Shown piece after piece: positions 49,253 through 58,059 of a stretch of DNA of 64,000 bases. How positions within the stretch are numbered: the stretch's first letter is position 1; each line of letters starts with the position of its first letter. The notes under the pieces were generated by a model. The model ran no database searches. It saw only the letters and a list, made by a program, of their open reading frames with translations, and had not been told where the DNA came from. The position numbers and the translations under genes were made by a program. The stretch comes from Paenibacillus brevis (lineage in GTDB: Bacteria; Bacillota; Bacilli; Paenibacillales; Paenibacillaceae): NCBI RefSeq assembly GCF_018919145.1, contig NZ_JAHLQJ010000023.1, forward strand, positions 1 through 64,000, given 5' to 3'.

Positions 49253-50389
49253 CTAGTTCAGCTCCGGCTTCGTCGGGCCGATGACATAGACGGTACGACC
49301 CTTTTTGCGGCCAAAGCTCTGTGCCGCTTTCAGAGAATCATAGTATACATCCATTTTGTTTCCCTTAATGGCACCGCCGGTATCCTCCGCCTTGCGGAAT
49401 CCAATACCTTCGATGTATACCCACCAGCCAAGCGGAACGACCGATTTATCCACCGCGATCGTTCTGCCTTCGGTAACCCGCGTACCGGAGGCTGTGCGCG
49501 TTCCGATTCCGTCTTCTTCCGAGGAATATGCGGTCAGAGTTACGTTCTTAAGCACTTTTTTATATTCAAAAGAGACGCCGCCCTTGGTTGTTACTCCGCT
49601 GATGTTCACCGAATTATCTGTACGGGTAATCGTCGCGGCTGCAACAACTGCGGGCTTCTTCGTACCAACAGCAATGACCTTCGGAGTAGATTCTTTTTCC
49701 ACTACTTTCCCCAGCCAGGTTTTGGACACGAGAACTCCGTCTTCAAAGACTTTTTCGTAATTATGAACAATCACGCCTTCACTGCCTTCAGAGGTCACTT
49801 TGGTGTTGCCCTTTAGCAACGTATCGTCCGAAGTCTTTACGACGGTGAAAGGAATGACGTCCTTTGTCTGTACGGTATGTTTTGTTACGCGTACAATTTG
49901 AATTTCTTGGTTGGCTTCAACCTTGCTGTCCAGAGCCGGGGTCACCTTATCGTCATTATCGACGTTAATGCCAAGCTCAGCAATTGCCTTTTGAACACTT
50001 TTTTGTGTAGTAAAGTGCAGCTTCGTAGCTCCATCAACATTCACCTTGACAGGAACGGCTCGTACGATCACGATCTTGTCTCCGTCTTCGATGGGGCTAT
50101 TCAAGGCCACCGAGATCGAATCCTCGGGATTCAATGCGATGGACTGCTCCTCCAGTACCTGATTGACCAGCGAATGACGGGTTTCAATGCTTTGACTTTG
50201 CCCATCAACAACCAAGTGAACCTGCTTGCTATTTTGAGTGAAATACCAGATTAGGGTAACGATGATGAGTGCGACAGCTACTGCCCCAACGACAGCCACT
50301 TGACGTAAGTGTTCTTGTTGCCACCGCAATGCGTAAGACATGCTGGATGAGCGCGATTCATGGGACTCCTCATTCCGGAACAAACCCAT
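49253..50389 (-). CDS. yabE: Cell-wall-active G5/3D-domain protein (YabE-like)
   Basis: 378 residues: a short cytoplasmic tail, one transmembrane helix (about 30-50), two DUF348 repeats (HLVVDGQSQSIETRHSLVNQ and a second near 110), a G5 domain (about 160-235: KHTVQTKDVIPFTVVKTSDD) and a C-terminal 3D domain. The 3D domain has LTAYSSEEDGIGTRTASG, VDKSVVPLGWWVYIEG and AEDTGGAIKGNKMDVY, the three aspartates of the MltA/RpfB-like barrel, so it is a probable lytic transglycosylase-like enzyme. GGAGG precedes the ATG. A c-di-AMP riboswitch and terminator control it. Confidence 0.93.
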   Translation of the reverse strand: MGLFRNEESHESRSSSMSYALRWQQEHLRQVAVVGAVAVALIIVTLIWYFTQNSKQVHLVVDGQSQSIETRHSLVNQVLEEQSIALNPEDSISVALNSPIEDGDKIVIVRAVPVKVNVDGATKLHFTTQKSVQKAIAELGINVDNDDKVTPALDSKVEANQEIQIVRVTKHTVQTKDVIPFTVVKTSDDTLLKGNTKVTSEGSEGVIVHNYEKVFEDGVLVSKTWLGKVVEKESTPKVIAVGTKKPAVVAAATITRTDNSVNISGVTTKGGVSFEYKKVLKNVTLTAYSSEEDGIGTRTASGTRVTEGRTIAVDKSVVPLGWWVYIEGIGFRKAEDTGGAIKGNKMDVYYDSLKAAQSFGRKKGRTVYVIGPTKPELN

Positions 50390-50572
50390 TTCTTCCGTCC
50401 TCCTTACATAGTCCCGCCGTTAGATCGATTCATACTGCATTTGACGTGACTACTAATCATTTTTACGGACTGCTTGATTTGAAGCTGCAATCCGCATCCT
50501 GTCCCAGTCTTCTCGGACATAGTCACCTCCTGTATATCACAGTATGATGACCCTATTACAATTATTCAAAAC

Positions 50573-50620
50573 AAAAAAGAAGCCTAAAGGAGAGAGTAAG
50601 AGGCTCTCTTTCGTGGCTTC
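50573..50620 (-). terminator. Expression-platform terminator of the yabE riboswitch
   Basis: Outer stem GAAGCC/GGCTTC and inner GAGAG/CTCTC, followed on the minus strand by TTTTTTGTTTT, between the aptamer and yabE. Confidence 0.88.
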
Positions 50621-50655
50621 CGAGTTGTCTTGGTGTAATAGGATGCACGAGTTTG

Positions 50656-50880
50656 CCCTCTCAACGTACGCTTACGGGGTTAGCTGTCGGGTTAGGACGC
50701 GAGAGTGCCGCCCCTTCTCAGTTCATTCGCTCATGGCGCAATGACCTCGAATTCACCCCATAGACCCGAGTAAAGAAATCAATTACAGATCATTCCGGCA
50801 CACTTTCTGTCATCCGTGTTGGTAGCCGGTATGGCGTATTTGGTTCCCCCGCTCTCCATTTCGGAGATTCAGCGAGACTG
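50656..50880 (-). ncRNA. c-di-AMP riboswitch (ydaO/yuaA type)
   Basis: Minus-strand landmarks in order: CTCGCTGAATCTCCG, GGAGAGCGGGGGAACCAA, a variable hairpin region, GGGGTGAATTC, then CCTAACCCGACAGCTAACCC and CGTAAGCG, closing with TTGAGAGGG. These match the ydaO consensus (GGGGAACC, GGGGUGAAUC, CCGACAGCUAACC-CGUAGGCG). The class is known upstream of cell-wall hydrolase and potassium-transport genes and normally terminates transcription when c-di-AMP binds. Confidence 0.94.
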
Positions 50881-50950
50881 GTTCATGGAACGCTGTAATC
50901 CGGACCCTATCCATCTACACATGGAGGGTGCCAAATCGATTACTGAAAAG

Positions 50951-50980
50951 ATTCTAACTTGTTTCGATGCAGATTGTAAA
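50951..50980 (-). promoter_or_regulatory. Candidate yabE promoter
   Basis: TTTACA (50975-50980), 18 nt, TAGAAT (50951-50956) on the minus strand, about 65 nt upstream of the riboswitch. The leader would be ~555 nt. Confidence 0.55.
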
Positions 50981-51102
50981 GGACGGATCAAGAACGTTTA
51001 TTTTAAAATATGGTTAAAAAAATGTAATAATCTCCTGTCAGATGATTAAAATGCATTCATCTTTCCGTTTACCTCTGTTTTTCATTGCTTTTCCTCCCGT
51101 TT

Positions 51103-51873
51103 TCACCGTATTCCAAATCGTTCCAGTGCATTTCGGGTCGTAATTCCCGCAATTTCTTCCAGTTCCTTCCCTAGAAGCTCGGCTGCTGCTTCGGCTACCA
51201 GACGCACATATCCGGACTCATTTCTTTTCCCTCTAAATGGATGAGGTGTTAAATAAGGGGAATCCGTCTCGATAAGTAAACGATCTAATGGCGTCTTCAT
51301 CAGGACCTCTTTTGGCTGCTTTGCATTTTTGAAGGTAATCGGCCCCCCAAACGACAAATGAAAGTTCATATCCAGACACATTTTGGCAATTTCCCAGCTT
51401 CCTGAAAAGGAGTGCATCACACCGCCAATCTCGCTTGCCTTCTCTTCCCGAAGAATTCGAACCACATCCTCATGCGCATCCCGATTATGGATCGAAATGG
51501 GCATGCCCAATTGCCTGGCCAGGCGGATCTGCTTACGGAATACTTCGTGCTGTACCTCCTTCGGCGAGGTATCCCAATAGTAATCCAGACCGATCTCGCC
51601 GATCGCAACGACCTTCTCATGCTTACACAGCTCGGCAATCCAATCCAGGTCTTCCTCCTTCATGGTGATGGCATCCTGCGGGTGCCAGCCCACGGCCGCA
51701 TAGATGAACTCATATTCTTCCGCAAATTTCATCGTGGTGGGGATCGTTTCCCGGTTAAATCCAATATTGATCATCCGTGTAACACCCTGTTCTCGAGCGC
51801 GTTCGATGGTTTCTGCACGGTCTTCGTCAAAATTCTTCGAGTCCATATGGGTATGGGTGTCAAATAGCTCCAT
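51103..51873 (-). CDS. tatD: TatD-family metal-dependent deoxyribonuclease
   Basis: 256-residue amidohydrolase-fold nuclease: metal-binding DTHTHMD at the N-terminus, VAIGEIGLDYYWD (catalytic Glu), PISIHNRDAHED, GVMHSFSGSWE and the C-terminal IETDSPYLTPHPFRGKRNES. Corresponds to Bacillus yabD by position before yabE. The metS gene that precedes it in Bacillus is replaced by the HD-domain gene. Confidence 0.94.
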   Translation of the reverse strand: MELFDTHTHMDSKNFDEDRAETIERAREQGVTRMINIGFNRETIPTTMKFAEEYEFIYAAVGWHPQDAITMKEEDLDWIAELCKHEKVVAIGEIGLDYYWDTSPKEVQHEVFRKQIRLARQLGMPISIHNRDAHEDVVRILREEKASEIGGVMHSFSGSWEIAKMCLDMNFHLSFGGPITFKNAKQPKEVLMKTPLDRLLIETDSPYLTPHPFRGKRNESGYVRLVAEAAAELLGKELEEIAGITTRNALERFGIR

Positions 51874-51984
51874 TGCTGTTAACCTCCTAAGAAAGTGAAA
51901 AGTTGAAATTTAGACGCGACAATAAGGTAAAAGTGAGAAATAAAACTGTGGAAGCCATAGCGTGCAAATCCTAAATTCTATTTA

Positions 51985-53271
51985 TCAATTCTGTATAAAT
52001 ATTGATGCTATAGATTCCGGAAGCCGATTCAATACAGCCTTTACCTTCTCGTAAGGAAAGTACAAATGGTATTTTCCCCGGTGCAAGCCGCTGATCGAAC
52101 GAACGATATCCGATACTTCAGATATTTCTACAAGCCGTTCATGCTTGTCCAGGAGCAGGATTTGCTTCTCCGTGGACTCATTGTCAGGACGAAACACATC
52201 ATAAGGCAGATCGGTCGGGAAATCAATTTCCAGATCGTAATCTGGATGGAGTCCTGCTGCTTCAAATGCATGCCGAATATCGTCAATAGTCTCCATATCC
52301 AGAGATTCAACTTCTACATATTTATACAGTTTTCTATCCAAGAAACAGCTGCATAGTTGACCAAGCAATTCATCTGACTCCAGACGCCACTGCATAAAGG
52401 CAGTTTGTACCAGTGCTTCGTCCAGCAGCAGATATTCCTGAACCGTTAATTCCCGTTGGAACAAGCCCGGGAGCGGATCAGGCAAAAATCGGAACGAATG
52501 CCCGGCATCGAATAATTCCTTAGCTCTTCTGAAAATTTGCCGCAAAATAATCTCCGAGCTTCGGGTCACCGGATGGAAATAAACCTGCCAGTACATCTGA
52601 TATCTGGACATGAGATAGTCTTCCACGGCATGCATCCCTGATTCCTTCACGACAATTCGCCCCTGATAAGGACGCAGCATTCGAAGAATCCGGTCCATAT
52701 CGATGGTTCCGTACTCGACACCTGTAAAATAAGCATCTCTCAGCAAATAGTCCATGCGATCGGCATCTAACGGACTCGACACCAAGTTGACTACGATCGC
52801 TTTTTCGTAGGTTTTCCGAATGACAGAAGCCACCTTCTCAGGGAAATCCTCGCCTAGTCGGCGCAGTACAGCTGCAACCTCCGTATCGCCAAGCACAATC
52901 TTGCACGTCCAATCCTCATGGTTCATCTGAAAGGCATGTTCTATAGAATGAGAGAACGGTCCGTGCCCCAAATCATGAAGCAGGGCCGCACATAGGGCCA
53001 CCATCCGTTCCTCCTCCGGCCAATCCGGATATTCGGCACGTTCAAATTGGGAGATGATTCTCCGCGTAATCTCATAGACGCCCAGCGAATGGGAGAACCG
53101 GCTATGCTCCGCGCCATGAAAAGTCAAATAAGAGGTGCCCAGCTGACGGATCCGTCTAAGCCTCTGAAATTCATGCGTATTAATGAGTGACCAGATAATT
53201 TCATCCTGCACATGAATATAATTATGTACTGGGTCCTTGAAAACTTTCTCTTCCTTCAATTGCTTTTCCAT
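51985..53271 (-). CDS. HD-domain phosphohydrolase (COG1078/YwfO-like)
   Basis: 428 residues. The N-terminus is KVFKDPVHNYIHVQDEIIWS; the HD active site includes HSRFSHSLGVYE, then ALLHDLGHGPFSHSIEH, and the later SSPLDADRMDYLLRDAYFTG. The family includes dNTP triphosphohydrolases, so a role in nucleotide pools is likely; the substrate is not readable. The ATG at 53271 follows GGAGAGG; the 75-codon upstream extension is A/T-rich and crosses the Spo0A boxes. Divergent from abrB. Confidence 0.9.
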   Translation of the reverse strand: MEKQLKEEKVFKDPVHNYIHVQDEIIWSLINTHEFQRLRRIRQLGTSYLTFHGAEHSRFSHSLGVYEITRRIISQFERAEYPDWPEEERMVALCAALLHDLGHGPFSHSIEHAFQMNHEDWTCKIVLGDTEVAAVLRRLGEDFPEKVASVIRKTYEKAIVVNLVSSPLDADRMDYLLRDAYFTGVEYGTIDMDRILRMLRPYQGRIVVKESGMHAVEDYLMSRYQMYWQVYFHPVTRSSEIILRQIFRRAKELFDAGHSFRFLPDPLPGLFQRELTVQEYLLLDEALVQTAFMQWRLESDELLGQLCSCFLDRKLYKYVEVESLDMETIDDIRHAFEAAGLHPDYDLEIDFPTDLPYDVFRPDNESTEKQILLLDKHERLVEISEVSDIVRSISGLHRGKYHLYFPYEKVKAVLNRLPESIASIFIQN

Positions 53272-53346
53272 ATCAACCTCTCCTTTACAAAAAAATTCTT
53301 CAGATCTACAGGATAATGGCTTAAAAAGGTAATTGGTGTCGTGTGA

Positions 53347-53386
53347 TGTCGAATTATGTCGTTGTATATTCTTCCAAAATGTCGAA
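53347..53386. promoter_or_regulatory. Two Spo0A boxes between the HD gene and abrB
   Basis: TGTCGAA at 53347-53353 and 53380-53386, both exact matches to the TGNCGAA core. They lie upstream of the HD-domain gene and about 100 bp before the abrB promoter. Confidence 0.6.
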
Positions 53387-53480
53387 TAAGATCGTATCGT
53401 TTTTTTATAGTAAAATCGGGTTAACAGCGCTAAGCTACAAAAAATATTTAGAAATAATGATGAACTCTGCCATAAATAGG

Positions 53481-53509
53481 TTGACTGATTTGGCAATGGT
53501 TGGTATCAT
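53481..53509 (+). promoter_or_regulatory. abrB promoter
   Basis: TTGACT (53481-53486), 17 nt, TATCAT (53504-53509). Predicted start of transcription near 53516, a ~67-nt leader. Confidence 0.75.
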
Positions 53510-53532
53510 AAATATCATAAAACATAGAAGTT

Positions 53533-53549
53533 TGTCGAATCATGACACT
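53533..53549 (+). promoter_or_regulatory. Tandem Spo0A boxes downstream of the abrB start
   Basis: TGTCGAA (53533) and TGACACT (53543) are spaced by one helical turn and lie about +17 to +33 from the predicted start. Bacillus abrB is repressed by Spo0A~P through two tandem boxes in this position. Confidence 0.75.
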
Positions 53550-53582
53550 TTTATACTATAGCGAGAGGGGCCTTCATAGGTT

Positions 53583-53837
53583 ATGATGAAATCAACGGGT
53601 ATTGTAAGAAAAGTAGACGAACTGGGACGGGTAGTTATTCCAATCGAGCTGCGCCGCACACTCGGTATTGGCGAGAAAGATGCGCTTGAGATTTATGTGG
53701 ACGGCGAACGGATCATGTTGAAAAAATATGAGCCTGCTTGCATTTTCTGTGGTAATGCTGAAAACGTAACTTACTTCAAAGGCAAAATTGTTTGCCACGA
53801 ATGCATTACTCAGCTTCCTACCCCTGTGACAAATTAA
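53583..53837 (+). CDS. abrB: Transition-state regulator AbrB
   Basis: 84 residues: MMKSTGIVRKVDELGRVVIP-IELRRTLGI, the AbrB swapped-hairpin DNA-binding domain, and a C-terminal multimerisation part with cysteines CIFCG and CHEC. It represses stationary-phase genes during growth. It is one of the few plus-strand genes here. Translation may start at either of two adjacent ATGs (53583 or 53586). Confidence 0.96.
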   Translation: MMKSTGIVRKVDELGRVVIPIELRRTLGIGEKDALEIYVDGERIMLKKYEPACIFCGNAENVTYFKGKIVCHECITQLPTPVTN

Positions 53838-53898
53838 GATTTATAGTATATAATAGGTTTATAAAAATTTGTTAATTCTAACCTTTTTCATATCTCCT

Positions 53899-53943
53899 TG
53901 GCGCCTTCCAGGCTTGAACCCAGCCTGTGAAGGCCCCTTTTTT
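53899..53943 (+). terminator. Intrinsic terminator after abrB
   Basis: Nested arms GCCTTC-CAGGCT and AGCCTG-n-GAAGGC, followed by CCCTTTTTTG. It lies in the convergent gap with rsmI. Confidence 0.9.
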
Positions 53944-53965
53944 GTCTAATTTGGCAATTTTACCG

Positions 53966-54868
53966 CTATTCCTCTTCTTTACCGCCCTCCAGCAAATGCT
54001 TGTAGATATCTCTTTTGGATATTCCCCGATCTCCCGCTGCTTTTTTCATGGCCTCTTTTCGAGAAAACTGCTCCTCAGCCTCATAATAAGCCACATGCTC
54101 TTCTACCGATAATACTTGCCACCAGGCATCCTGACGCTCCTTCACTTTACTCTGCTCTTCACCGGATACAACGATGCAGTATTCGCCCAGCGGCGGGTGC
54201 TCCTCCAACCAGGTCAGGCATTCGCTGATTGTCCCCCGAACCATTTCTTCATGCCGTTTTGTCAATTCCCGGGCTAATACAATTTGCCGACTCCCCCATG
54301 CTTGCTGCATAGCCGTCAAGGTCTTTATAACACGGTGGGGAGATTCATAGAATAGTAAGGTGCTCTGTTCATCCTGCAGTAATTCCAGCAAGCTATTACG
54401 CTCTTTAGATTCACGGGGCAAAAACCCGAGAAATTGAAAGCGTTCCGTAGGCAGACCTGAGACAATCAGTGCCGAAAGGGCCGCGTTTGCTCCAGGGATG
54501 GGAATCACAGGAATCCCCTGTTCCACAGCCAGTCGAACCAGGTCGCTGCCCGGGTCTGAAATCGCCGGTAATCCGGCATCGCTGACCAACGCTAAATTTT
54601 TTCCTTCTATTATATAGCGAATTAATTCGGGTCCGCTGGCAGCCTTGTTATGCTCATGATAACTGAACAATTTGGAGGGAGAAATCTCGAAGTGCGTTAG
54701 CAACTTCCGCGTCTGTCTCGTGTCCTCAGCAGCAATAATATCTGCCTCGCTAAGCGTGCGCACCGCCCGGTAAGTCATATCCTCCAAGTTGCCGATCGGG
54801 GTTCCGACGAGATAGAGACTTCCCGTCTTAGGGTTTGATTCAAAGCTCTTCTGAATTTGAATGGTCAT
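53966..54868 (-). CDS. rsmI: 16S rRNA (cytidine-1402-2'-O)-methyltransferase
   Basis: 300 residues of the SAM-dependent tetrapyrrole-methylase fold: LYLVGTPIGNLEDMTYRAVR, AAEDTRQTRKLLTHFEI, VSDAGLPAISDPGSDLVR and IPGANAALSALIVSGLPTER. The ATG at 54868 gives the family N-terminus; it lies 29 nt inside the end of trmN6, so the two are coupled. Bacillus has yazA between them; here it is absent. Confidence 0.96.
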   Translation of the reverse strand: MTIQIQKSFESNPKTGSLYLVGTPIGNLEDMTYRAVRTLSEADIIAAEDTRQTRKLLTHFEISPSKLFSYHEHNKAASGPELIRYIIEGKNLALVSDAGLPAISDPGSDLVRLAVEQGIPVIPIPGANAALSALIVSGLPTERFQFLGFLPRESKERNSLLELLQDEQSTLLFYESPHRVIKTLTAMQQAWGSRQIVLARELTKRHEEMVRGTISECLTWLEEHPPLGEYCIVVSGEEQSKVKERQDAWWQVLSVEEHVAYYEAEEQFSRKEAMKKAAGDRGISKRDIYKHLLEGGKEEE

Positions 54869-55622
54869 GCTCTTCCCTCTCTGATCCATAATAAATCTGC
54901 ATAATCTCCGGACTGTATTGTCCATCTTCATTATAAACAATTAATGGGGGCAGGATGCGGACATCCGGCTTTCCATCCCGTAGGGCTTCAATCAATACCA
55001 TATTGGCTTCTGCATCCGCCCTCGGGTGGACAAACCGGATTAATTTAGGCTCCAGACGGTATTGCCGAAATACAGATATAATCTCACCCAACCGCTGGGG
55101 TCTGTGCACCATCGACACCTTTGCGCCTGGCCTTGCAAGCCGCATTGCGGCTCTGGCTACATCCTCAAGATTACAGTGGATCTCATGTCTGGCCATAGCC
55201 TGATGGGGATTTAGCTTCGATTCTCCGGAATATACGGGCATATAAGGAGGATTAACCGTAATTGCATCATAACTCCCATGCCCCGCCTCTTTATATAACT
55301 CCCGCAGGTCTCCTTCCCGGATAGCGATTTGTGCTGTCAACCCATTCATCTCCACACTTCTTCTCGCCATATCCGCAAGCCGGGGCTGAATTTCAATCCC
55401 TTCGATGCTTGCCTTGGTTCTGGTGGATAGCAGCAGCGGTACAACCCCGTTCCCTGTACAGAGATCGAGGATCTTCCCTTTACTTGGAATAGAAGCAAAT
55501 CTGGCCAGAAGCACCGCATCCATCGAGAAGCTGAACACCTCTTCACTTTGTATAATACCGAGCCGCTGGGTCAGCAGGTCATCAACCCGCTCATAATCAT
55601 AGATCGTTACTTGATTCTTCAA
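54840..55622 (-). CDS. trmN6: tRNA1(Val) (adenine-37-N6)-methyltransferase-like protein (YabB)
   Basis: 260 residues: Rossmann SAM motif KILDLCTGNGVVPLLLS (about 50-66) and the N6-adenine methylase signature NPPYMPV. The N-terminal part (DLLTQRLGIIQSEEVFSFSM) with its F-x-x-D-A segment is typical of the YfiC/TrmN6 group. The exact tRNA target in Firmicutes is inferred. The C-terminus is highly acidic. Confidence 0.9.
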   Translation of the reverse strand: MKNQVTIYDYERVDDLLTQRLGIIQSEEVFSFSMDAVLLARFASIPSKGKILDLCTGNGVVPLLLSTRTKASIEGIEIQPRLADMARRSVEMNGLTAQIAIREGDLRELYKEAGHGSYDAITVNPPYMPVYSGESKLNPHQAMARHEIHCNLEDVARAAMRLARPGAKVSMVHRPQRLGEIISVFRQYRLEPKLIRFVHPRADAEANMVLIEALRDGKPDVRILPPLIVYNEDGQYSPEIMQIYYGSEREEHDHSNSEEL

Positions 55623-55675
55623 CTTGAAAGCTCTCCTCTATCGCTACCGTTCTCCGGCATATGTCTGCAAAAAAT

Positions 55676-55704
55676 CTAAAAAAAACCGTAGGGACCCCTA
55701 CGGT
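55676..55704 (-). terminator. Intrinsic terminator after yabA
   Basis: Stem AACCGTAGGG with CCCTACGGTT, followed on the minus strand by a run of T. Confidence 0.95.
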
Positions 55705-55707
55705 TCG

Positions 55708-56079
55708 TTATTTATTCAAAAATGACAAGCAGAACAGGCAATCGCCCTCAGTGCGTAAATGACCATAATATACGTTGCATATATGGAAACCTTCATGATA
55801 GAGACGCGCCAGATTGTCATAGCCCTCTCCAACGACATCTATTGCTTCTTTGCCTCCAGCAGAGGGGGCAACGGATCGAGATGAAGATGTGGAAGCAGGG
55901 GCGGACTCTTTGGCCTCTCCCTTCATGATCTTACGCATCTTCTCATTCTCCAGACGAAGCTGCTGGTTCTCTTCTACCAGCCTCTTGACTTCCAGCATCA
56001 GTGCGCCTAAATCGCCGTGAAATTTTCCCACTTGTGTCTCCAGCGCCTGCACATGTTTGAATATATCCTTATTCTCCAA
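55708..56079 (-). CDS. yabA: Replication initiation control protein YabA
   Basis: 123 residues: an N-terminal leucine-zipper coiled coil (about 8-55, [20 protein letters not shown]), a Ser/Ala-rich linker and a C-terminal zinc domain ([20 protein letters not shown], then LFCLSFL). In Bacillus YabA binds DnaA and DnaN to limit re-initiation, which suits a place near oriC. TTG start with a GGGGTGGG upstream. Confidence 0.94.
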   Translation of the reverse strand: MENKDIFKHVQALETQVGKFHGDLGALMLEVKRLVEENQQLRLENEKMRKIMKGEAKESAPASTSSSRSVAPSAGGKEAIDVVGEGYDNLARLYHEGFHICNVYYGHLRTEGDCLFCLSFLNK

Positions 56080-56125
56080 GTTCCCACCCCAGAGTCATTC
56101 TCTAAAGTCTTTCTTGAATTAGATT

Positions 56126-56926
56126 CTATTTCACAACTACATCATCTAACGGAAGCTCCTTGACCTTACCTACGTCAAACAGCTGCACATGAACCGTGCG
56201 TGCTCCCGCGTTAAGACCAACCACTTTGCCTTCACCTAAAGAGCTAATAACAATCTTGCCTACAGATGGAAGCTCTTCCTTCACGCTCTCATAGTTGTCA
56301 TGCTCGAACTTCAGACAGCACATCAGCCGCCCGCACAGCCCGGAAATCTTGGTCGGGTTCAGTGACAGGCTCTGGTCCTTAGCCATTTTGATTGATACCG
56401 GTTCAAAATCGCCAAGCCAGGAAGAACAACAGAGCACGCGTCCGCAAGGACCGATTCCTCCGAGCATCTTGGCTTCATCTCTGACTCCAATCTGACGGAG
56501 TTCAATCCGTGTACGGAAAATGCTTGCCAGATCCTTGACCAGTTCACGAAAATCAACTCGTCCTTCAGCCGTGAAGTAGAATATGATCTTGTTACGGTCA
56601 AACGTGAATTCTACATCCACCAGCTTCATCTTCAGATCATGGTCTTTAATTTTATTTAAACATGTGGCAAATGCATTTTTTGCCGCAAGCCTGTTATCCT
56701 CCACAACACGTGCATCGGAATCGTCGGCAATCCGGATAACCTTCTTCAGCGGAAGGACGACATCCTGCTCGCCCACGTTCTTCTTCCCGACGACTACCTT
56801 CCCGTACTCGATCCCCCGCGCCGTCTCAACGATGACGCTCTGGTCCTTCTCCACAGGGAGCTCGAGAGGATCGAAGTAATATATTTTGCCCGCTTTTTTA
56901 AAGCGGACGCCTATTACAGTGTACAA
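56126..56926 (-). CDS. ricT: PSP1-domain protein RicT (YaaT)
   Basis: 266 residues: the PSP1 domain (about 5-200) with RGIEYGKVVVGKKNVGEQDV, FYFTAEGRVDFRELVKDLAS and the cysteine cluster GGIGPCGRVLCCSSWLGDF and SGLCGRLMCCLKFE. In Bacillus RicT with RicA and RicF binds Fe-S clusters, promotes RNase Y mRNA maturation and stimulates sporulation. Lies between yabA and holB as in Bacillus. Confidence 0.95.
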   Translation of the reverse strand: MYTVIGVRFKKAGKIYYFDPLELPVEKDQSVIVETARGIEYGKVVVGKKNVGEQDVVLPLKKVIRIADDSDARVVEDNRLAAKNAFATCLNKIKDHDLKMKLVDVEFTFDRNKIIFYFTAEGRVDFRELVKDLASIFRTRIELRQIGVRDEAKMLGGIGPCGRVLCCSSWLGDFEPVSIKMAKDQSLSLNPTKISGLCGRLMCCLKFEHDNYESVKEELPSVGKIVISSLGEGKVVGLNAGARTVHVQLFDVGKVKELPLDDVVVK

Positions 56927-57067
56927 AAACTAACCCCCTTGTATCCTGAAAACACACTTTATAAAAACCTGGCGGACGTTCCAAAACCCCACGTTTTTCA
57001 CGGGAGAAAGTTTAAAACCGCTGACCCGCAACCATAAATGAAGCCGGGCAGCAAGATAGGCAGTTCC

Positions 57068-58042
57068 TTAGGCGCCAATCGCGATCAAGAACTGCTCAAG
57101 ACAGAGCTGGCCGTTCATATTCTGACGAAGCTTCTTCTTGCTCTCCGCCGCAAGTGCCATCCCCTGAATCCAGTAGTCCGCACTGCGCGTGGAAGCCTGC
57201 TTCATAATAAAATCCAGCTCATCTATGAAAACAATATGGTCATGTCTATGATAGAGTGCATGGAGCATGTCCTTGAACCATACATGAAAAAGATCTAGCA
57301 GCATGTCCAGGTGTTCACCAAGACCTGCCTTGAATATAGATTGCTGCGCTGATACAAGTGGAGAACCGCCACGGCCTGCGGTTTCCTTCCCTAATTGTAA
57401 CACTACGTTTCTAATTTCTGCAAACCAATTCTGTTGCAACAAATCCCGGCATGCCGCCAGTCCTGACGCGACTTGAACCGCGCATCGGGCCAAAGCACCG
57501 GGATAACCCTCGCTTACCAATATTTGCAGCATCCGTTCAGGCTCTAAAGGCAGGAATGGCACCCATTGAGCTCTTGATTGAATGGTCGGCAGAAGAGCCC
57601 GTCCATTGTCCGTTAATAAAATAGCCACCGCAGGTGACGGAGGCTCCTCCAGAAACTTCAGCAGGCTGTTCGCTGCCTGCACCGTCATTTTCTCCGCTTG
57701 GTCGATGATATAAGCTTTCGGATTGCCTTGCTCTGACCGATAGGAGAAAATCCGCTGCAAATCGCGAATCTGATCTATTTTAATGGTCGAGCCGTCGGGA
57801 TAGACCTGATGGAGATCGGGATGATTACCGTGAAGCACCTTGCGGCATTCCAGACATTCGCCGCACGCCTCTTCCTCTCCTTCCGTACAGTACAACGCCT
57901 GTATGAAGGCCATCGCCATTTCCTTCTGTCCGCTCCCCGGCGGCCCGTTAAATATATATGCGTGAGATATTTTATGCTGCCGAAGACCGTTCTGCAGCAT
58001 TTGCTTAGCAGTCTCTTGTCCGATGATTTCCTTGAAAGACAT
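57068..58042 (-). CDS. holB: DNA polymerase III subunit delta'
   Basis: Clamp-loader subunit, 324 residues: IIGQETAKQMLQNGLRQHKI, a P-loop-like GPPGSGQKEMA that departs from GK[ST], zinc cysteines (CTEGEEEACGECLECRK) and SANSLLKFLEEPPS-type sensor region. The degenerate P-loop agrees with delta' subunits that do not hydrolyse ATP. Ahead of it, 56927-57067 holds no gene. Confidence 0.94.
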   Translation of the reverse strand: MSFKEIIGQETAKQMLQNGLRQHKISHAYIFNGPPGSGQKEMAMAFIQALYCTEGEEEACGECLECRKVLHGNHPDLHQVYPDGSTIKIDQIRDLQRIFSYRSEQGNPKAYIIDQAEKMTVQAANSLLKFLEEPPSPAVAILLTDNGRALLPTIQSRAQWVPFLPLEPERMLQILVSEGYPGALARCAVQVASGLAACRDLLQQNWFAEIRNVVLQLGKETAGRGGSPLVSAQQSIFKAGLGEHLDMLLDLFHVWFKDMLHALYHRHDHIVFIDELDFIMKQASTRSADYWIQGMALAAESKKKLRQNMNGQLCLEQFLIAIGA

Positions 58043-58059
58043 AATCGTATTTTACCTTC

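Noticed and set aside
50544-50744. Plus-strand 66-codon frame
   Set aside because: Antisense to the riboswitch terminator and aptamer 3' end.
50816-51049. Plus-strand 77-codon frame upstream of yabE
   Set aside because: It is antisense to the c-di-AMP aptamer and its leader; a common false gene.
53343-53561. Plus-strand 72-codon frame before abrB
   Set aside because: Covers the abrB promoter and Spo0A boxes, has no ribosome binding site and no recognisable family.
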